NCBI GenBank assembly: GCA_041397645.1
Contig: JAWKWE010000005.1
Coordinates: 186,001 to 250,000, forward strand
Reading direction: 5' to 3'
Length of the DNA stretch: 64,000 nt
From: Hyphomicrobiaceae bacterium
GTDB taxonomy: Bacteria > Pseudomonadota > Alphaproteobacteria > Rhizobiales > Hyphomicrobiaceae
The notes under the pieces were generated by a model, which did no database searches, had not been told where the DNA came from, and saw nothing but the letters and a program-made list of their open reading frames with translations. Positions 45,690-53,525 of this stretch are shown piece by piece (position 1 is the first letter of the stretch; each line of letters opens with the position of its first letter). Position numbers and translations under genes: made by a program.

Positions 45690-46709
45690 TTACCTTTTAT
45701 GAGACCCGCGACGTTTCTCGGGATGAAGCGTTTTTCCCAAAATGGACTCGTCGCGCCCAATGACGTGGCTCGTCGAACCAACGATCAGCGGATCAGGGCC
45801 GGTCACGATCTTGGAGTTCTTTCTCGGATAGCTGAGGCTGCTCAGAAAGTGCTGCATGCAGCCTAATCTTGCGCGCTTCTTATCGTCGGACTTCACGATT
45901 GTCCAAGGCGCGTCGGCAGTGTCCGTATAGAAGAACATCGCTTCCTTGGCTTCCGTATAGTCGTCCCATTTGTCGAGGGACGCTTTGTCGATGGGCGACA
46001 ACTTCCATTGTTTGAGAGGATCGTGCTCGCGCGATTTGAAGCGCCGCAGCTGTTCTTCCCGCGTGACGGAGAACCAGTACTTAAACAGGCGAGTACCGGT
46101 GCGTACGAGCATTCGCTCAAGCTCGGGGCATTGCCGCATGAATTCCAGATAGTCATTGGGAGAGCAAAATCCCATTACACGTTCCACACCGGCACGATTG
46201 TACCAGGATCGGTCAAAGAAAACGATTTCGCCTCCGGCGGGAAGATTTTCTATATAGCGCTGGAAATACCACTGCGTTTTCTCGCGCTCAGTCGGTTTTT
46301 CAAGTGCAACAACACGCGCGCCGCGTGGATTGAGATGTTCCATGAAGCGCTTAATGGTGCCGCCTTTTCCCGCTGCATCTCGGCCCTCAAACAGAACGAT
46401 GATCCGCTCGCCACTATCCTTCACCCAGCTCTGCGCCTTTAAAAGTTCGACTTGGAGATCTTCCATCGCCGCTTCGTAGACCTTGGCCGACATGCGGGAA
46501 TGGTAGGGATATTCTCCCGATTCAAATGCATGCCGAATGGCATCGGGGTCATGACGCATGCGCGCTGGCGTCATAGTCGGCTCGAGAGCAGGATTTGCTT
46601 CGGCCGCCGGCGGGGCTGAAGTGTTCGCAATAGTCCCTGATCCGGAGGGCGGCTGCGTCTCTAGCGGCTGGTCCGCGCCGTTGGTTTTCTCCGTTTCGTC
46701 CATGACCAT
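45690..46709 (-). CDS. ppk2: Polyphosphate kinase 2 family protein
   Basis: This is a 339-residue PPK2. Walker A is GRDAAGKGGTIKRF, Walker B lies around EIVFFDRSWYNRAGVERVMG, and the lid region is KYWFSVTREEQLRRFKSRE. PPK2 enzymes transfer phosphate between polyphosphate and nucleotides, mainly phosphorylating GDP/ADP from polyP. The first ~65 residues are a disordered Pro/Gly/Thr-rich extension. ATG 46709 is chosen behind AGGAAGAG; ATG 46703 and GTG 46718 are alternatives. The single domain fits class I or II; substrate preference cannot be told. Confidence 0.92.
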   Translation of the reverse strand: MVMDETEKTNGADQPLETQPPSGSGTIANTSAPPAAEANPALEPTMTPARMRHDPDAIRHAFESGEYPYHSRMSAKVYEAAMEDLQVELLKAQSWVKDSGERIIVLFEGRDAAGKGGTIKRFMEHLNPRGARVVALEKPTEREKTQWYFQRYIENLPAGGEIVFFDRSWYNRAGVERVMGFCSPNDYLEFMRQCPELERMLVRTGTRLFKYWFSVTREEQLRRFKSREHDPLKQWKLSPIDKASLDKWDDYTEAKEAMFFYTDTADAPWTIVKSDDKKRARLGCMQHFLSSLSYPRKNSKIVTGPDPLIVGSTSHVIGRDESILGKTLHPEKRRGSHKR

Positions 46710-46822
46710 CGCCCTCACTCTTCCTGATCTTCGTCGGTATCTTAGACAGAATGTGACGATCAGATGAAGGAGAAGGATTGATTTAGGTCAATGGAATGGA
46801 GTCGGTATTGGGCTGAGTCGTC

Positions 46823-47305
46823 TCATTCCTCGTCGCGTGGCGACCTTTTGCTCGCCAGAATTTTTAGCGCATCATCGATATCGACCGCTCCGCAACCTTG
46901 AGAGTTCAGCAGGTCGTTTAAAGTCTCGGCACGACGGCGCGCGCGATCTAGAAGTTCTTGTTTGTTCTTCAGGACCTCTGAAGTGTACGACTGTCCTGTC
47001 ATATTCTTGAATACGCCCAGCAGGCTGTGAGGTGGACCATTTTGGTCTTTCTTGATCGCTTCCTGCAGCTTGCCGAGTTCGGCGACACGATTGTCCATCG
47101 CTTTCTTCAACCCTTCGCAACTTGCAGGTTGTTCGTGGACTTGGGTCTTGCTGGTCCAGGCATCTTTTGCTTCAGACCCATGACGCGGCGCGGCTTGGGT
47201 TGCGGATGTGCACAGCAAAAGTGCAAGACATGAAGCAGCAAGATCCGCAAACCACGAACGCCCAGCATCGCTGGGCGCGACGGCTTTCAGTGGAGGCTTC
47301 GACAT
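46823..47305 (-). CDS. Exported hypothetical protein
   Basis: This is a 160-residue protein with a signal peptide-like start (~15-40, FADLAASCLALLLCTSATQA then APRHG). A mostly helical mature part follows, containing CEGLKKAMDNRVAELGKLQEA and a second Cys near the end (NSQGCGAVDIDDALK). The helical part may be a coiled coil. Two cysteines could form one disulfide. GAGGG lies six bases before the ATG. No family is recognised. It is upstream of ppk2 with ~110 bp between them. Confidence 0.65.
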   Translation of the reverse strand: MSKPPLKAVAPSDAGRSWFADLAASCLALLLCTSATQAAPRHGSEAKDAWTSKTQVHEQPASCEGLKKAMDNRVAELGKLQEAIKKDQNGPPHSLLGVFKNMTGQSYTSEVLKNKQELLDRARRRAETLNDLLNSQGCGAVDIDDALKILASKRSPRDEE

Positions 47306-47495
47306 CTGAACCCTCAGCGCGTACGGAATTTAGCATCCCAATCGTTGCGATTAGTGCACCGGATCCTGCCGGCGGGGTCTCAAACGTGTGAGCGGCACAG
47401 GATCCGTCGCGGTTTTCCTAAGTTGTCATCTGGTTGGGAAAGAGGCGGCCGCGGGGCGGTAGAATTACAACACCTTGGCGTTCGAGCCAATCGGT

Positions 47496-48404
47496 TCAAT
47501 CCAGTTGTACCCGTTCAACCGAAACGGCGGAAGCCGGCGCGCCTGGCTGCAGAGCCCAATCGTGAACGTTGCGCATTTCTCCGGTTTCTCGCACGCGCTT
47601 CAGGCGGGACATATCGATTTCACCAGCAACCCAGGCGGGTTCATTCAGTCTGCCCTCGGCGATGACGCCGGTGTCCGATACGCCATGTTCGGACGGCACG
47701 AAGATGCCTGCTGCTCCATTATTGAAGTCAACTGCCGGAGACCAAGGCGCATCGCCCACGGTCGGGCTCTGAATTGTTGCGATGGTGTTTTCCAAGGCGC
47801 GTGCCATGCACCCGGTGCGCACTCGATGATACCCGGAAATGCGTTCGGTACATGAAGGCACCAGCACGGCGCCCGCACCAGCCTGCGCCATGGCGTTGAC
47901 GAGTAGTGGGAATTCGCTGTCGTAGCAGATAGCAATTCCGAAGATGCCGATTGACGTTTTGAAGATCCGAACGGGACCGCCGGCGGAAATTCCCCAGTCG
48001 CGCTCGAATGGGGTCATGATCAATTTTTCCTGCACGCCGACACTGCCGCGTGGCGTGACAAGCTGCGCCGCATTGACAAAACGGCCGTCGGCTTTGAGCA
48101 CGGGCCCAGAACCGACCAGGATATGCACGCCGAATTTGCGCGCGAGATCGACATGGAGCGCAACGCGGGCATCCGCCAGTTCTGCAACCTTATGCAGCGT
48201 AGCCTGCAGGTCGCCGTAGATGTCGGGACCGAAGGCCGCCGTTTGCTCGATGGCCGCATACTCAGGGAAGATCAAAAGCGTTGCACCCGTTGCCGCTCCG
48301 GTTTCGACCCAGGAGGCGATCTTCTCCTCCCACTCTGCCAATGTCTTGGGCTCGCCAATGGGATATTGGGCTGCTGCAACTTTCAGCGTTATGTTTTCGG
48401 GCAT
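47496..48404 (-). CDS. Carbon-nitrogen hydrolase (nitrilase superfamily)
   Basis: This is a 302-residue nitrilase-fold enzyme with the Glu-Lys-Cys triad: Glu in LLIFPEYAAIEQ, Lys in VGVQEKLIMTPFERD and Cys in IAICYDSEFPLLVNAM. The class of substrate (amide, nitrile or carbamoyl) is not evident. I chose ATG 48404, matching the family N-terminus ITLKVAAAQYPIG. It is the last gene of a leftward set with a GNAT acetyltransferase (61 bp upstream) and an NTF2-like gene. GNAT and nitrilase domains are also found fused in one protein elsewhere, which supports a shared pathway. Confidence 0.87.
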   Translation of the reverse strand: MPENITLKVAAAQYPIGEPKTLAEWEEKIASWVETGAATGATLLIFPEYAAIEQTAAFGPDIYGDLQATLHKVAELADARVALHVDLARKFGVHILVGSGPVLKADGRFVNAAQLVTPRGSVGVQEKLIMTPFERDWGISAGGPVRIFKTSIGIFGIAICYDSEFPLLVNAMAQAGAGAVLVPSCTERISGYHRVRTGCMARALENTIATIQSPTVGDAPWSPAVDFNNGAAGIFVPSEHGVSDTGVIAEGRLNEPAWVAGEIDMSRLKRVRETGEMRNVHDWALQPGAPASAVSVERVQLD

Positions 48405-48465
48405 CGGATGCAACCTGGTCTTTTCAGTGCGTGCAAGTGTCAATTGTTGATGATGGCGCGAGCGA

Positions 48466-49077
48466 CTAAAGCGCTTTCATCCAGAACTGCATACGGTGGA
48501 CCGTCTCTTCGTTCTGATCGACGTCCTTCCAATTGTACGTGGCGAGGAGCCCTTCCACGGGTGCATAGCCTCGCTTTGTCCAGAAGCCGTCGAGCGGAAG
48601 GTAGTCTTTCGGCTTCAGCGGATGATCGTGGGGGCGCACGACGCGGCAGAATGTCGAATGCGTAAAACCACCAAGTTTGCGGGCTTGCGCCTCACGATGA
48701 TCGAAGAACGCGTGGCCGAGACCGAAGCCGCGGTGGGATGTCAGCAATACGCTTTCACCGCAATAGAAAATCTTCGAGATGTCGTAGCCGGCCTTTTTGA
48801 AGGGCTCTCCGAACTCGTCAGCGTGCTCAATCATCGGCGCCCCAGTCGAAGCGCCGACGATCGTGTCGCCATCGCGGGCGACGACACAGACCGCGCCCTT
48901 TGCAGCGGCGAACTTGGCCAGGTACTCCTCCTCGTAGGCGAGCGTGCCATCGTACAGGTAGGGCCAGTCGCGGAATACCACGATCCTGAGCCGCGCCAGA
49001 TCAGGCAGTACTGCCTTGATCGCCTCGCCTGTGAGGCTGTCAACGCTGATATTCTTGGCTTCGGGCTTCGTTGACAT
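48466..49077 (-). CDS. GNAT family N-acetyltransferase
   Basis: This is a 203-residue protein with a GNAT-like fold pattern. The N-terminal strand-helix is DLARLRIVVFRDWPYLYDG. The acetyl-CoA region is poorly conserved around LTSHRGFGLGHAFFDHREAQA (R-G-x-G-x-G/A type). The C-terminal part is FWTKRGYAPVEGLLATYNWKD. The acceptor is unknown. Its ATG shares one base with the stop of the upstream NTF2-like gene (TGATG), so the two are translationally coupled, and a nitrilase follows. Confidence 0.82.
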   Translation of the reverse strand: MSTKPEAKNISVDSLTGEAIKAVLPDLARLRIVVFRDWPYLYDGTLAYEEEYLAKFAAAKGAVCVVARDGDTIVGASTGAPMIEHADEFGEPFKKAGYDISKIFYCGESVLLTSHRGFGLGHAFFDHREAQARKLGGFTHSTFCRVVRPHDHPLKPKDYLPLDGFWTKRGYAPVEGLLATYNWKDVDQNEETVHRMQFWMKAL

Positions 49078-49526
49078 CAGGCAACCTGGGCGAGCCAGTC
49101 AGTCAGATTGTAGTAGGTGGTGACGCGCGCGATTTTTCCATCGCGGATCGCGAAGAATGTACCCGCCGGTAACACGTACTTCTGTCCGTTGGCAGGCGGC
49201 AGACCTTCATCGGTGTTCTTATAAATGCCGTGCACGTTGAACTCTGCGGACGCACGCGAGGCGTCTTTCGACACCATCACGACGATGTCCTTCAGCTCTT
49301 CCTTGTAGTTGTGCGTCATGCGGGCATTGAAGGCGCGGAACTTGTCCTTGCCCTGGCGACGCTCACCCTGGTTGATGTCGTGGATGACATCCTCGGTCAG
49401 GTACTTCAGCATCCCGTCGGTGTCGCCCCGGTTGAACGCGGCGTAATAGTCGCGGATCAGCGCGGCGGCTTCAGCGCGCGCAGCGCTCTCTGCCGGGGTC
49501 TCAGGCGTGACTTCTGTCGGTTTCAT
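49077..49526 (-). CDS. NTF2-like / SnoaL-like (ketosteroid-isomerase-fold) protein
   Basis: This is a 149-residue alpha+beta protein with the NTF2/SnoaL pattern: LIRDYYAAFNRGDTDGMLKYLTEDV near the start, then alternating strands ending FFAIRDGKIARVTTYYNL. Such folds serve as isomerases, hydrolases or simple binding domains. The first gene of a coupled NTF2-like/GNAT/nitrilase operon; a role in the same small-molecule pathway is inferred, but the ligand is not known. Confidence 0.84.
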   Translation of the reverse strand: MKPTEVTPETPAESAARAEAAALIRDYYAAFNRGDTDGMLKYLTEDVIHDINQGERRQGKDKFRAFNARMTHNYKEELKDIVVMVSKDASRASAEFNVHGIYKNTDEGLPPANGQKYVLPAGTFFAIRDGKIARVTTYYNLTDWLAQVA

Positions 49527-49728
49527 GTGGCGTCTCCTTCACGGTATTGCGTGTGTGATTAGCAGGTTAGGGCCTTCGTACAAGGCCCGCCTGGGCTGCA
49601 ATCCTGCGGCGGGTGAACGCGGGCCGGGATCCTGGGCAGGCTCCTCCTACCCGAAGCGGTGATAAAGCGGCGGTTCGAGACCGCTGATAGCTCGGTGCAG
49701 CGTGCATCTTAAGCGCGAAACCGCGCGG

Positions 49729-50192
49729 ATGCCAAAGATCGCCTCCCTGTTCGTGACCTGCATTTACCGTGAGGAACTAGCCTCGGCAACCGGACGTAAG
49801 TTGCTAGCCGAGCTTGAGCACAGTGCACGCATGATTGCGGCAGGCGATGCTGCTGGTCGGGGTCGGTGGACCGATAGCAATCGGGATCAATGTGCTCGAT
49901 CCTGGCGGATTCCATACCGCGCATATTTCTCCGCACTCCGTCGTAAGCGGAACGCTTTGCCTGTCTGTCCCAAGGTCGCGAGCGCGATTAAGTTTGAAAT
50001 CCACGGCCTGCACTGATGATGGCGACCCCGCCTCGTAAGTCGCGTGCCGCCTTGGAAAACCGGATTTTCGTTCAGATGGCGCCGAAACCTGGAACTCTTC
50101 TATTGTGGGAAAGCGTCCCGCGCCACGAAGTACCGGTGAATCATGGTGGCAGCGAGCGCATTTCGATAGGTTTCAACTACCACTGCGGTTGA
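49729..50192 (+). pseudogene. Decayed 2OG-Fe(II) oxygenase (TIGR02466-type) gene
   Basis: The N-terminus MPKIASLFVTCIYREELAS to AAGDAAGR (frame of 49729) matches the start of this ~210-residue family. It then breaks: about 60 expected residues are missing. A segment with INVLDPGGFHTAHISPHSVV, the metal-binding core, continues in another frame (around 49870-49960). A one-base loss near 49970 moves the reading to PKVASAIKFE, and a further shift leads to MMATPPRKSRA and PGTLLLWESVPRHEVPVN, ending at TGA 50192. Read together, the pieces rebuild the family with one large deletion and at least two frameshifts. This is seen by reading three frames; no alignment was run. Confidence 0.78.
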
Positions 50193-50290
50193 TGCGCTGC
50201 GGCATTTGACTGCGCACAATGTTGACAATGCGTTCGTCCGGCATATCTGAGCAGCTGGACATCAAGGATCAACGGTTGCGAGGTGCTGCC

Positions 50291-50743
50291 ATGAAGCGTT
50301 TGAAGACTGGCGATTGGGTTGTGGTTGCGGACGGTGCACGCGGACTTGTACTCGTCAATACGGGCACAGCGTTGGAGCCGGAGCTGAGCACGGTGCGGAC
50401 CTATGGCCAGGACAACCCCAAAACCAGCGAGCTTGGCCGCGACAAGCCAACACGCACTTTCGAATCCGTCGGCACCCGCAGATCGGCTGCTGAGGTTCCC
50501 GATCTCCATCAGCGAGCAGAAGACCGCTTCGTGGGGGAGATCATTGCCGAGCTCACAAAGGACGCAAGTGACAAGGCTTTCGACAAGGTTGTGATTGTTG
50601 CTCCGCCTGTTGCGCTTGGAGAAATGCGCAAGGTCGCTTCCGAAGGTCTAGCCGCCAAGGTATCTGCCTGGATTGACAAGGATCTGACCAAGGAGCCGAT
50701 CACTTCAATCACCAAAACGGTTGTGCGCGAGCTGGAAGGCTGA
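50291..50743 (+). CDS. Host attachment protein family
   Basis: This is a 150-residue protein of the family annotated host attachment protein (baeRF-like release-factor fold): MKRLKTGDWVVVADGARGLVLVN, then FVGEIIAELTKDASDKAFDKVVIVAPPVALGEMRK. Despite the name, the fold resembles eRF1-domain-like proteins and the biochemical role is not proven. ATG 50291 has GAGGTG upstream. It is convergent with yjbQ. Confidence 0.86.
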   Translation: MKRLKTGDWVVVADGARGLVLVNTGTALEPELSTVRTYGQDNPKTSELGRDKPTRTFESVGTRRSAAEVPDLHQRAEDRFVGEIIAELTKDASDKAFDKVVIVAPPVALGEMRKVASEGLAAKVSAWIDKDLTKEPITSITKTVVRELEG

Positions 50744-50777
50744 GCCTTTTGCGTTCGTTCGAGCTGCAATTGCGCGC

Positions 50778-51197
50778 TTACTCGCCGCAGGCATGCAGAA
50801 CCAGCTGCCGGCTGTGAGGGGCCGCGCGGTGTTCAAAAAGGTAGAGCCCCTGCCATGTTCCCAGCATCATTTGCCCGCGTGACAAGGGTATGGTTAGCGT
50901 CGATTGCGTCAGCGCCGCTTTTACGTGCGCGGGCATATCGTCGGGCCCTTCGCAGGTGTGAATAAAAAGACGATCTCCATCGGGAACCAGCCGCTTGAAA
51001 AAGGCAGTGAGATCGCGCTGGACATCAGGGTCAGCATTCTCCTGAATGACAAGCGATGCGGAGGTGTGCCGACAGAAAACGTGAAGCAGCCCGCATGAGA
51101 TACTGCTGTTTGCTACAAACCGAGCGGCGTCTAGTGTGAATTCGTAAAGCCCCGCTCCGCGCGTGGCGATTGAAAGTATATCTTGCTGTTGGCGCAT
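50778..51197 (-). CDS. yjbQ: YjbQ family (UPF0047) protein
   Basis: This is a 139-residue protein with the YjbQ signature: a His-rich core in LLHVFCRHTSASLVIQENADPDV and FIHTCEGPDDMPAHVKAALT, ending GTWQGLYLFEHR. The family is linked to thiamin phosphate synthase-like activity in some reports, but its role is not firm. ATG 51197 (MRQQQDILSIAT) is chosen because it matches the family start. Confidence 0.88.
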   Translation of the reverse strand: MRQQQDILSIATRGAGLYEFTLDAARFVANSSISCGLLHVFCRHTSASLVIQENADPDVQRDLTAFFKRLVPDGDRLFIHTCEGPDDMPAHVKAALTQSTLTIPLSRGQMMLGTWQGLYLFEHRAAPHSRQLVLHACGE

Positions 51198-51276
51198 CGC
51201 TTGCCATCCGTGATGTGGTCGTCTCGTGCGCCAGCTTAGAGCCTGAGGGCATTTAACCGTCAAGGAAGGAGCAGGT

Positions 51277-51747
51277 TTGAGTCGAGCTTTTGTCAGGGAC
51301 GATGATGGTGGTGAGGGCAGTGAGGACTTGCCCGACCGTTTGATCTCGTCTCACCGCAATTTGGTGACGGAGTCAGGACTAGCCATGATTGAGGCGGAGC
51401 TGGAAGCGCTGGGCGTCGCCTATGCTCAGGCGCAAGGTGCCGCCGACAGAATTGGATTGCAAAAGATTGCGCGCGAGATGCGCTATTGGACAGCGCGGCG
51501 CGCTTCGGCTGAGGTTCAGAGCGCGCCGCCCAAGGACGGGATTGTCCATTTCGGCTCTCGCGTCACCATTCTGCGCGACGACGGCCGCCGAGCAACCTAT
51601 CGAATCGTGGGCGAAGATGAAGCAAACCCGGCCAAAGGGTCGCTTTCCTATGTGTCCCCGTTGTCCCAAGCATTAATGGGCCGGCGTGTCGGCGACGAAG
51701 TGACCGCAGGTCAGGGAACTGCTGAGATCGAGGCGATCGGCCAATAG
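51277..51747 (+). CDS. GreA/GreB-like transcription elongation factor family protein
   Basis: This is a 156-residue protein. It opens MSRAFVRDDDGGE, then a helical segment (~30-85; SGLAMIEAELEALGVAYAQA), then a Gre C-terminal FKBP-like domain (~95-155; FGSRVTILRDDGRRATYRIVGEDEANP, SYVSPLSQALMGRRVGDEV). The N-terminal coiled coil is short compared with GreA, as in the alphaproteobacterial GreA-like group that begins MSRAFV. The start is TTG at 51277, set by a very strong AAGGAAGGAG. Confidence 0.86.
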   Translation: MSRAFVRDDDGGEGSEDLPDRLISSHRNLVTESGLAMIEAELEALGVAYAQAQGAADRIGLQKIAREMRYWTARRASAEVQSAPPKDGIVHFGSRVTILRDDGRRATYRIVGEDEANPAKGSLSYVSPLSQALMGRRVGDEVTAGQGTAEIEAIGQ

Positions 51748-51784
51748 GGTTCAATGCCTGTCAGCCGATCGCGATCGTAGACAC

Positions 51785-52579
51785 CTACAAGATGGAGCGT
51801 ACGACGCCGCCATCAACTCGCAACGAAGCGCCATTGGTGGCGGATGCTTCTTTCGAGCACACATAGACTACCATGTTGGCCACTTCCTCCACCGTCGCGA
51901 AGCGCTGAATGAGAGAGGAGGGGCGGTGAGTCTGTACGAAATTGCTCGCCATTTCGTCGGCGCTTATCCCGGCCTGCTTGGCAAGCGCCTCCAGGAAGCC
52001 CTCAACGCCGTCTGAGCGGGTTGGACCGGGCAGCACGGAATTCACCGTGACGTTCGAACCAGCCGACAGTTCCGCCAAGCCGCGTGAGATCGCCAGCTCT
52101 GCCGTCTTTGTGAAGCCATAGTGAATGAACTCTTTTGGAATCTGTACGGCCGATTCAGAGGAGATGAAAACAATGCGCCCCCAGTTGCGCTTCAACATGT
52201 CCGGCATCAGAGCGCGCGAGAGGCGGATGCCTGAAAGAACGTTCGTCTCGAAGTAATGGGTCCAGTCAGTGTCTGGAATTTCGAAAAAGTCCTTAGGCTC
52301 GAAAGTGGCAGCGTTGTTGACGAGAATGTCGATGTCGCCTTTGCCGGCGATGATGGCCTCGCATCCTTCTGCTGTCGAAACGTCACCAGCGGCGGCGACG
52401 AATTTGCCACCCGGCACCTCCGTCTGTAGTCGCTTGATTGAGGCGGCAACCTTTTCCGGCTTGCGACCGTTGATGAGGACTTTGGCGCCTGCGCCCGCCA
52501 GACCTTTGGCGATGGCAAAGCCGATACCGCCAGTAGAGCCCGTGACCAGCGCGGTCTTTCCGCTGAGATCGATTTTCAT
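51785..52579 (-). CDS. SDR family NAD(P)-dependent oxidoreductase
   Basis: This is a 264-residue classical SDR. It has the nucleotide motif ALVTGSTGGIGFAIAKGL, NNAA in DILVNNAATFEPKD, and catalytic Ser and Tyr-x3-Lys in VFISSESAVQIPKEFIHYGFTKTAE. The protein ends with the usual NGASLRVDGGVVRSIL. Substrate unknown. It is convergent with the Gre-like gene. Confidence 0.9.
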   Translation of the reverse strand: MKIDLSGKTALVTGSTGGIGFAIAKGLAGAGAKVLINGRKPEKVAASIKRLQTEVPGGKFVAAAGDVSTAEGCEAIIAGKGDIDILVNNAATFEPKDFFEIPDTDWTHYFETNVLSGIRLSRALMPDMLKRNWGRIVFISSESAVQIPKEFIHYGFTKTAELAISRGLAELSAGSNVTVNSVLPGPTRSDGVEGFLEALAKQAGISADEMASNFVQTHRPSSLIQRFATVEEVANMVVYVCSKEASATNGASLRVDGGVVRSIL

Positions 52580-52735
52580 TCGCTACTCTCGTTGATGCCA
52601 GTTAGTTCAATAATCTTGGAATATGGTGGCGGGTTTGAAGTCTGGCAAGTTCAACTGATTGGCAAGCCTGTGCGAAGTCAGAGGGTAAGCCATCGGGCGA
52701 AGTTTTTCAGGAAGTCGTCAGGACCTTGGCCCTCT

Positions 52736-52975
52736 TCAATCGGTGATTTGTTCTTGTTTGCGGCCGCGTGTGCGGCGGGTGCTGGACCGCTCGTCGGCAA
52801 ACGCATCCTGCTGTCCGAAGTTTGCCCGCCGTGTGCAGTGCCCCTTGGCGCATCGGCCAAATCCGACCATCGAAGAAGCCGACGGGGCTTTCTTCGTGCC
52901 ATGAGCGTTTGCCAAAGCGGGGACGCAACACGCAGCAGCGGTTGCCAGAACCATCATAACGGCGAATTTTTTCAT
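52736..52975 (-). CDS. Small exported Cys/His-containing protein at the end of the RND operon
   Basis: This is a 79-residue protein with a clear signal peptide (MKKFAVMMVLATAAACCVPA, then LANAHGTKK). The short basic mature part contains FGRCAKGHCTRRANFG and an Arg-rich tail. The CxxxxC pair with a His (C-A-K-G-H-C) could bind metal or form a disulfide. The ATG shares one base with the upstream stop (TAATG) and has AAGGAG eight bases before it. Not a recognised family. Its place in a metal-type RND operon suggests a periplasmic metal-related role, by inference only. Confidence 0.72.
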   Translation of the reverse strand: MKKFAVMMVLATAAACCVPALANAHGTKKAPSASSMVGFGRCAKGHCTRRANFGQQDAFADERSSTRRTRGRKQEQITD

Positions 52976-53181
52976 TACACATTCTCCTTCTTGTCTTTCG
53001 GATTGTTCTTTTTCGCAGGCGGCGCAGGGCGCTGACCGAGCAAACGGGTTGCGACGCTTGAGGGAGGACCGTCTTGGCGTAGCGTCCAAACGACGAGTGC
53101 CCAAAGCGCAGCCGACAGCAGCGCCGGCCACACCAGCGTCAGAAGGCTGTTCACGCTGAAGGCCATGGAGGCGAGGCTCAT
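52975..53181 (-). CDS. Small single-pass membrane protein in the RND operon
   Basis: This is a 68-residue protein with one transmembrane helix (~12-34, SLLTLVWPALLSAALWALVVW) followed by a basic Pro/Lys tail (PAPPAKKNNPKDKKENV). It overlaps the DUF3240 stop by four bases (ATGA) and the next gene by one base (TAATG). The coupling on both sides supports it being a real gene. No family is recognised. It may help assemble or regulate the pump. Confidence 0.6.
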   Translation of the reverse strand: MSLASMAFSVNSLLTLVWPALLSAALWALVVWTLRQDGPPSSVATRLLGQRPAPPAKKNNPKDKKENV

Positions 53182-53525
53182 GAGGCTTGCCCCCCCACGA
53201 CTTCAAAGGGACGCTGGACGAGGCGGCCGCAGGCAATCACGGGCTCGATCCAGTAGGCGATATGCGCGACGGGCAGGCGCGTGCGAATCTGCTCCAGCAG
53301 AGTGTCGGCCGTATCGCGCTTCACGACGGCGACCAGAACATTGCGTTCCACCCGGCCGCGCACTTTCTCGCTCGAAGTCGCATTGGCGAAGCCGAAGCCG
53401 TGACCTTGCGCGCAGAACGTTGTGAAGCCTGCGATGGGAGGGTGCTGGTCCGTCATCAGTTCGACGACGCTATCGCCGATGTCTGGCGGGTAGACGAGGG
53501 TGAGTTTGCAAATGGGCTGATCCAT
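53178..53525 (-). CDS. DUF3240 family protein
   Basis: This is a 115-residue protein with the DUF3240 pattern (MDQPICKLTLVYPPDIGDSV; FTTFCAQGHGFGFA; then NVLVAVVKRDTADTLLEQIR). DUF3240 proteins have a PII/CutA-like fold by prediction and are often found next to heavy-metal RND pumps. A metal-sensing or regulatory role is plausible but not shown. The start has GGGAG, and its first 70 bases lie inside the 3' end of the pump gene in another frame. Confidence 0.8.
   Translation of the reverse strand: MDQPICKLTLVYPPDIGDSVVELMTDQHPPIAGFTTFCAQGHGFGFANATSSEKVRGRVERNVLVAVVKRDTADTLLEQIRTRLPVAHIAYWIEPVIACGRLVQRPFEVVGGQAS

Noticed and set aside
49660..49700. GGTTCGAGACC resembling a tRNA T-arm
   Set aside because: No acceptor stem, D-arm or anticodon arm can be folded around it.
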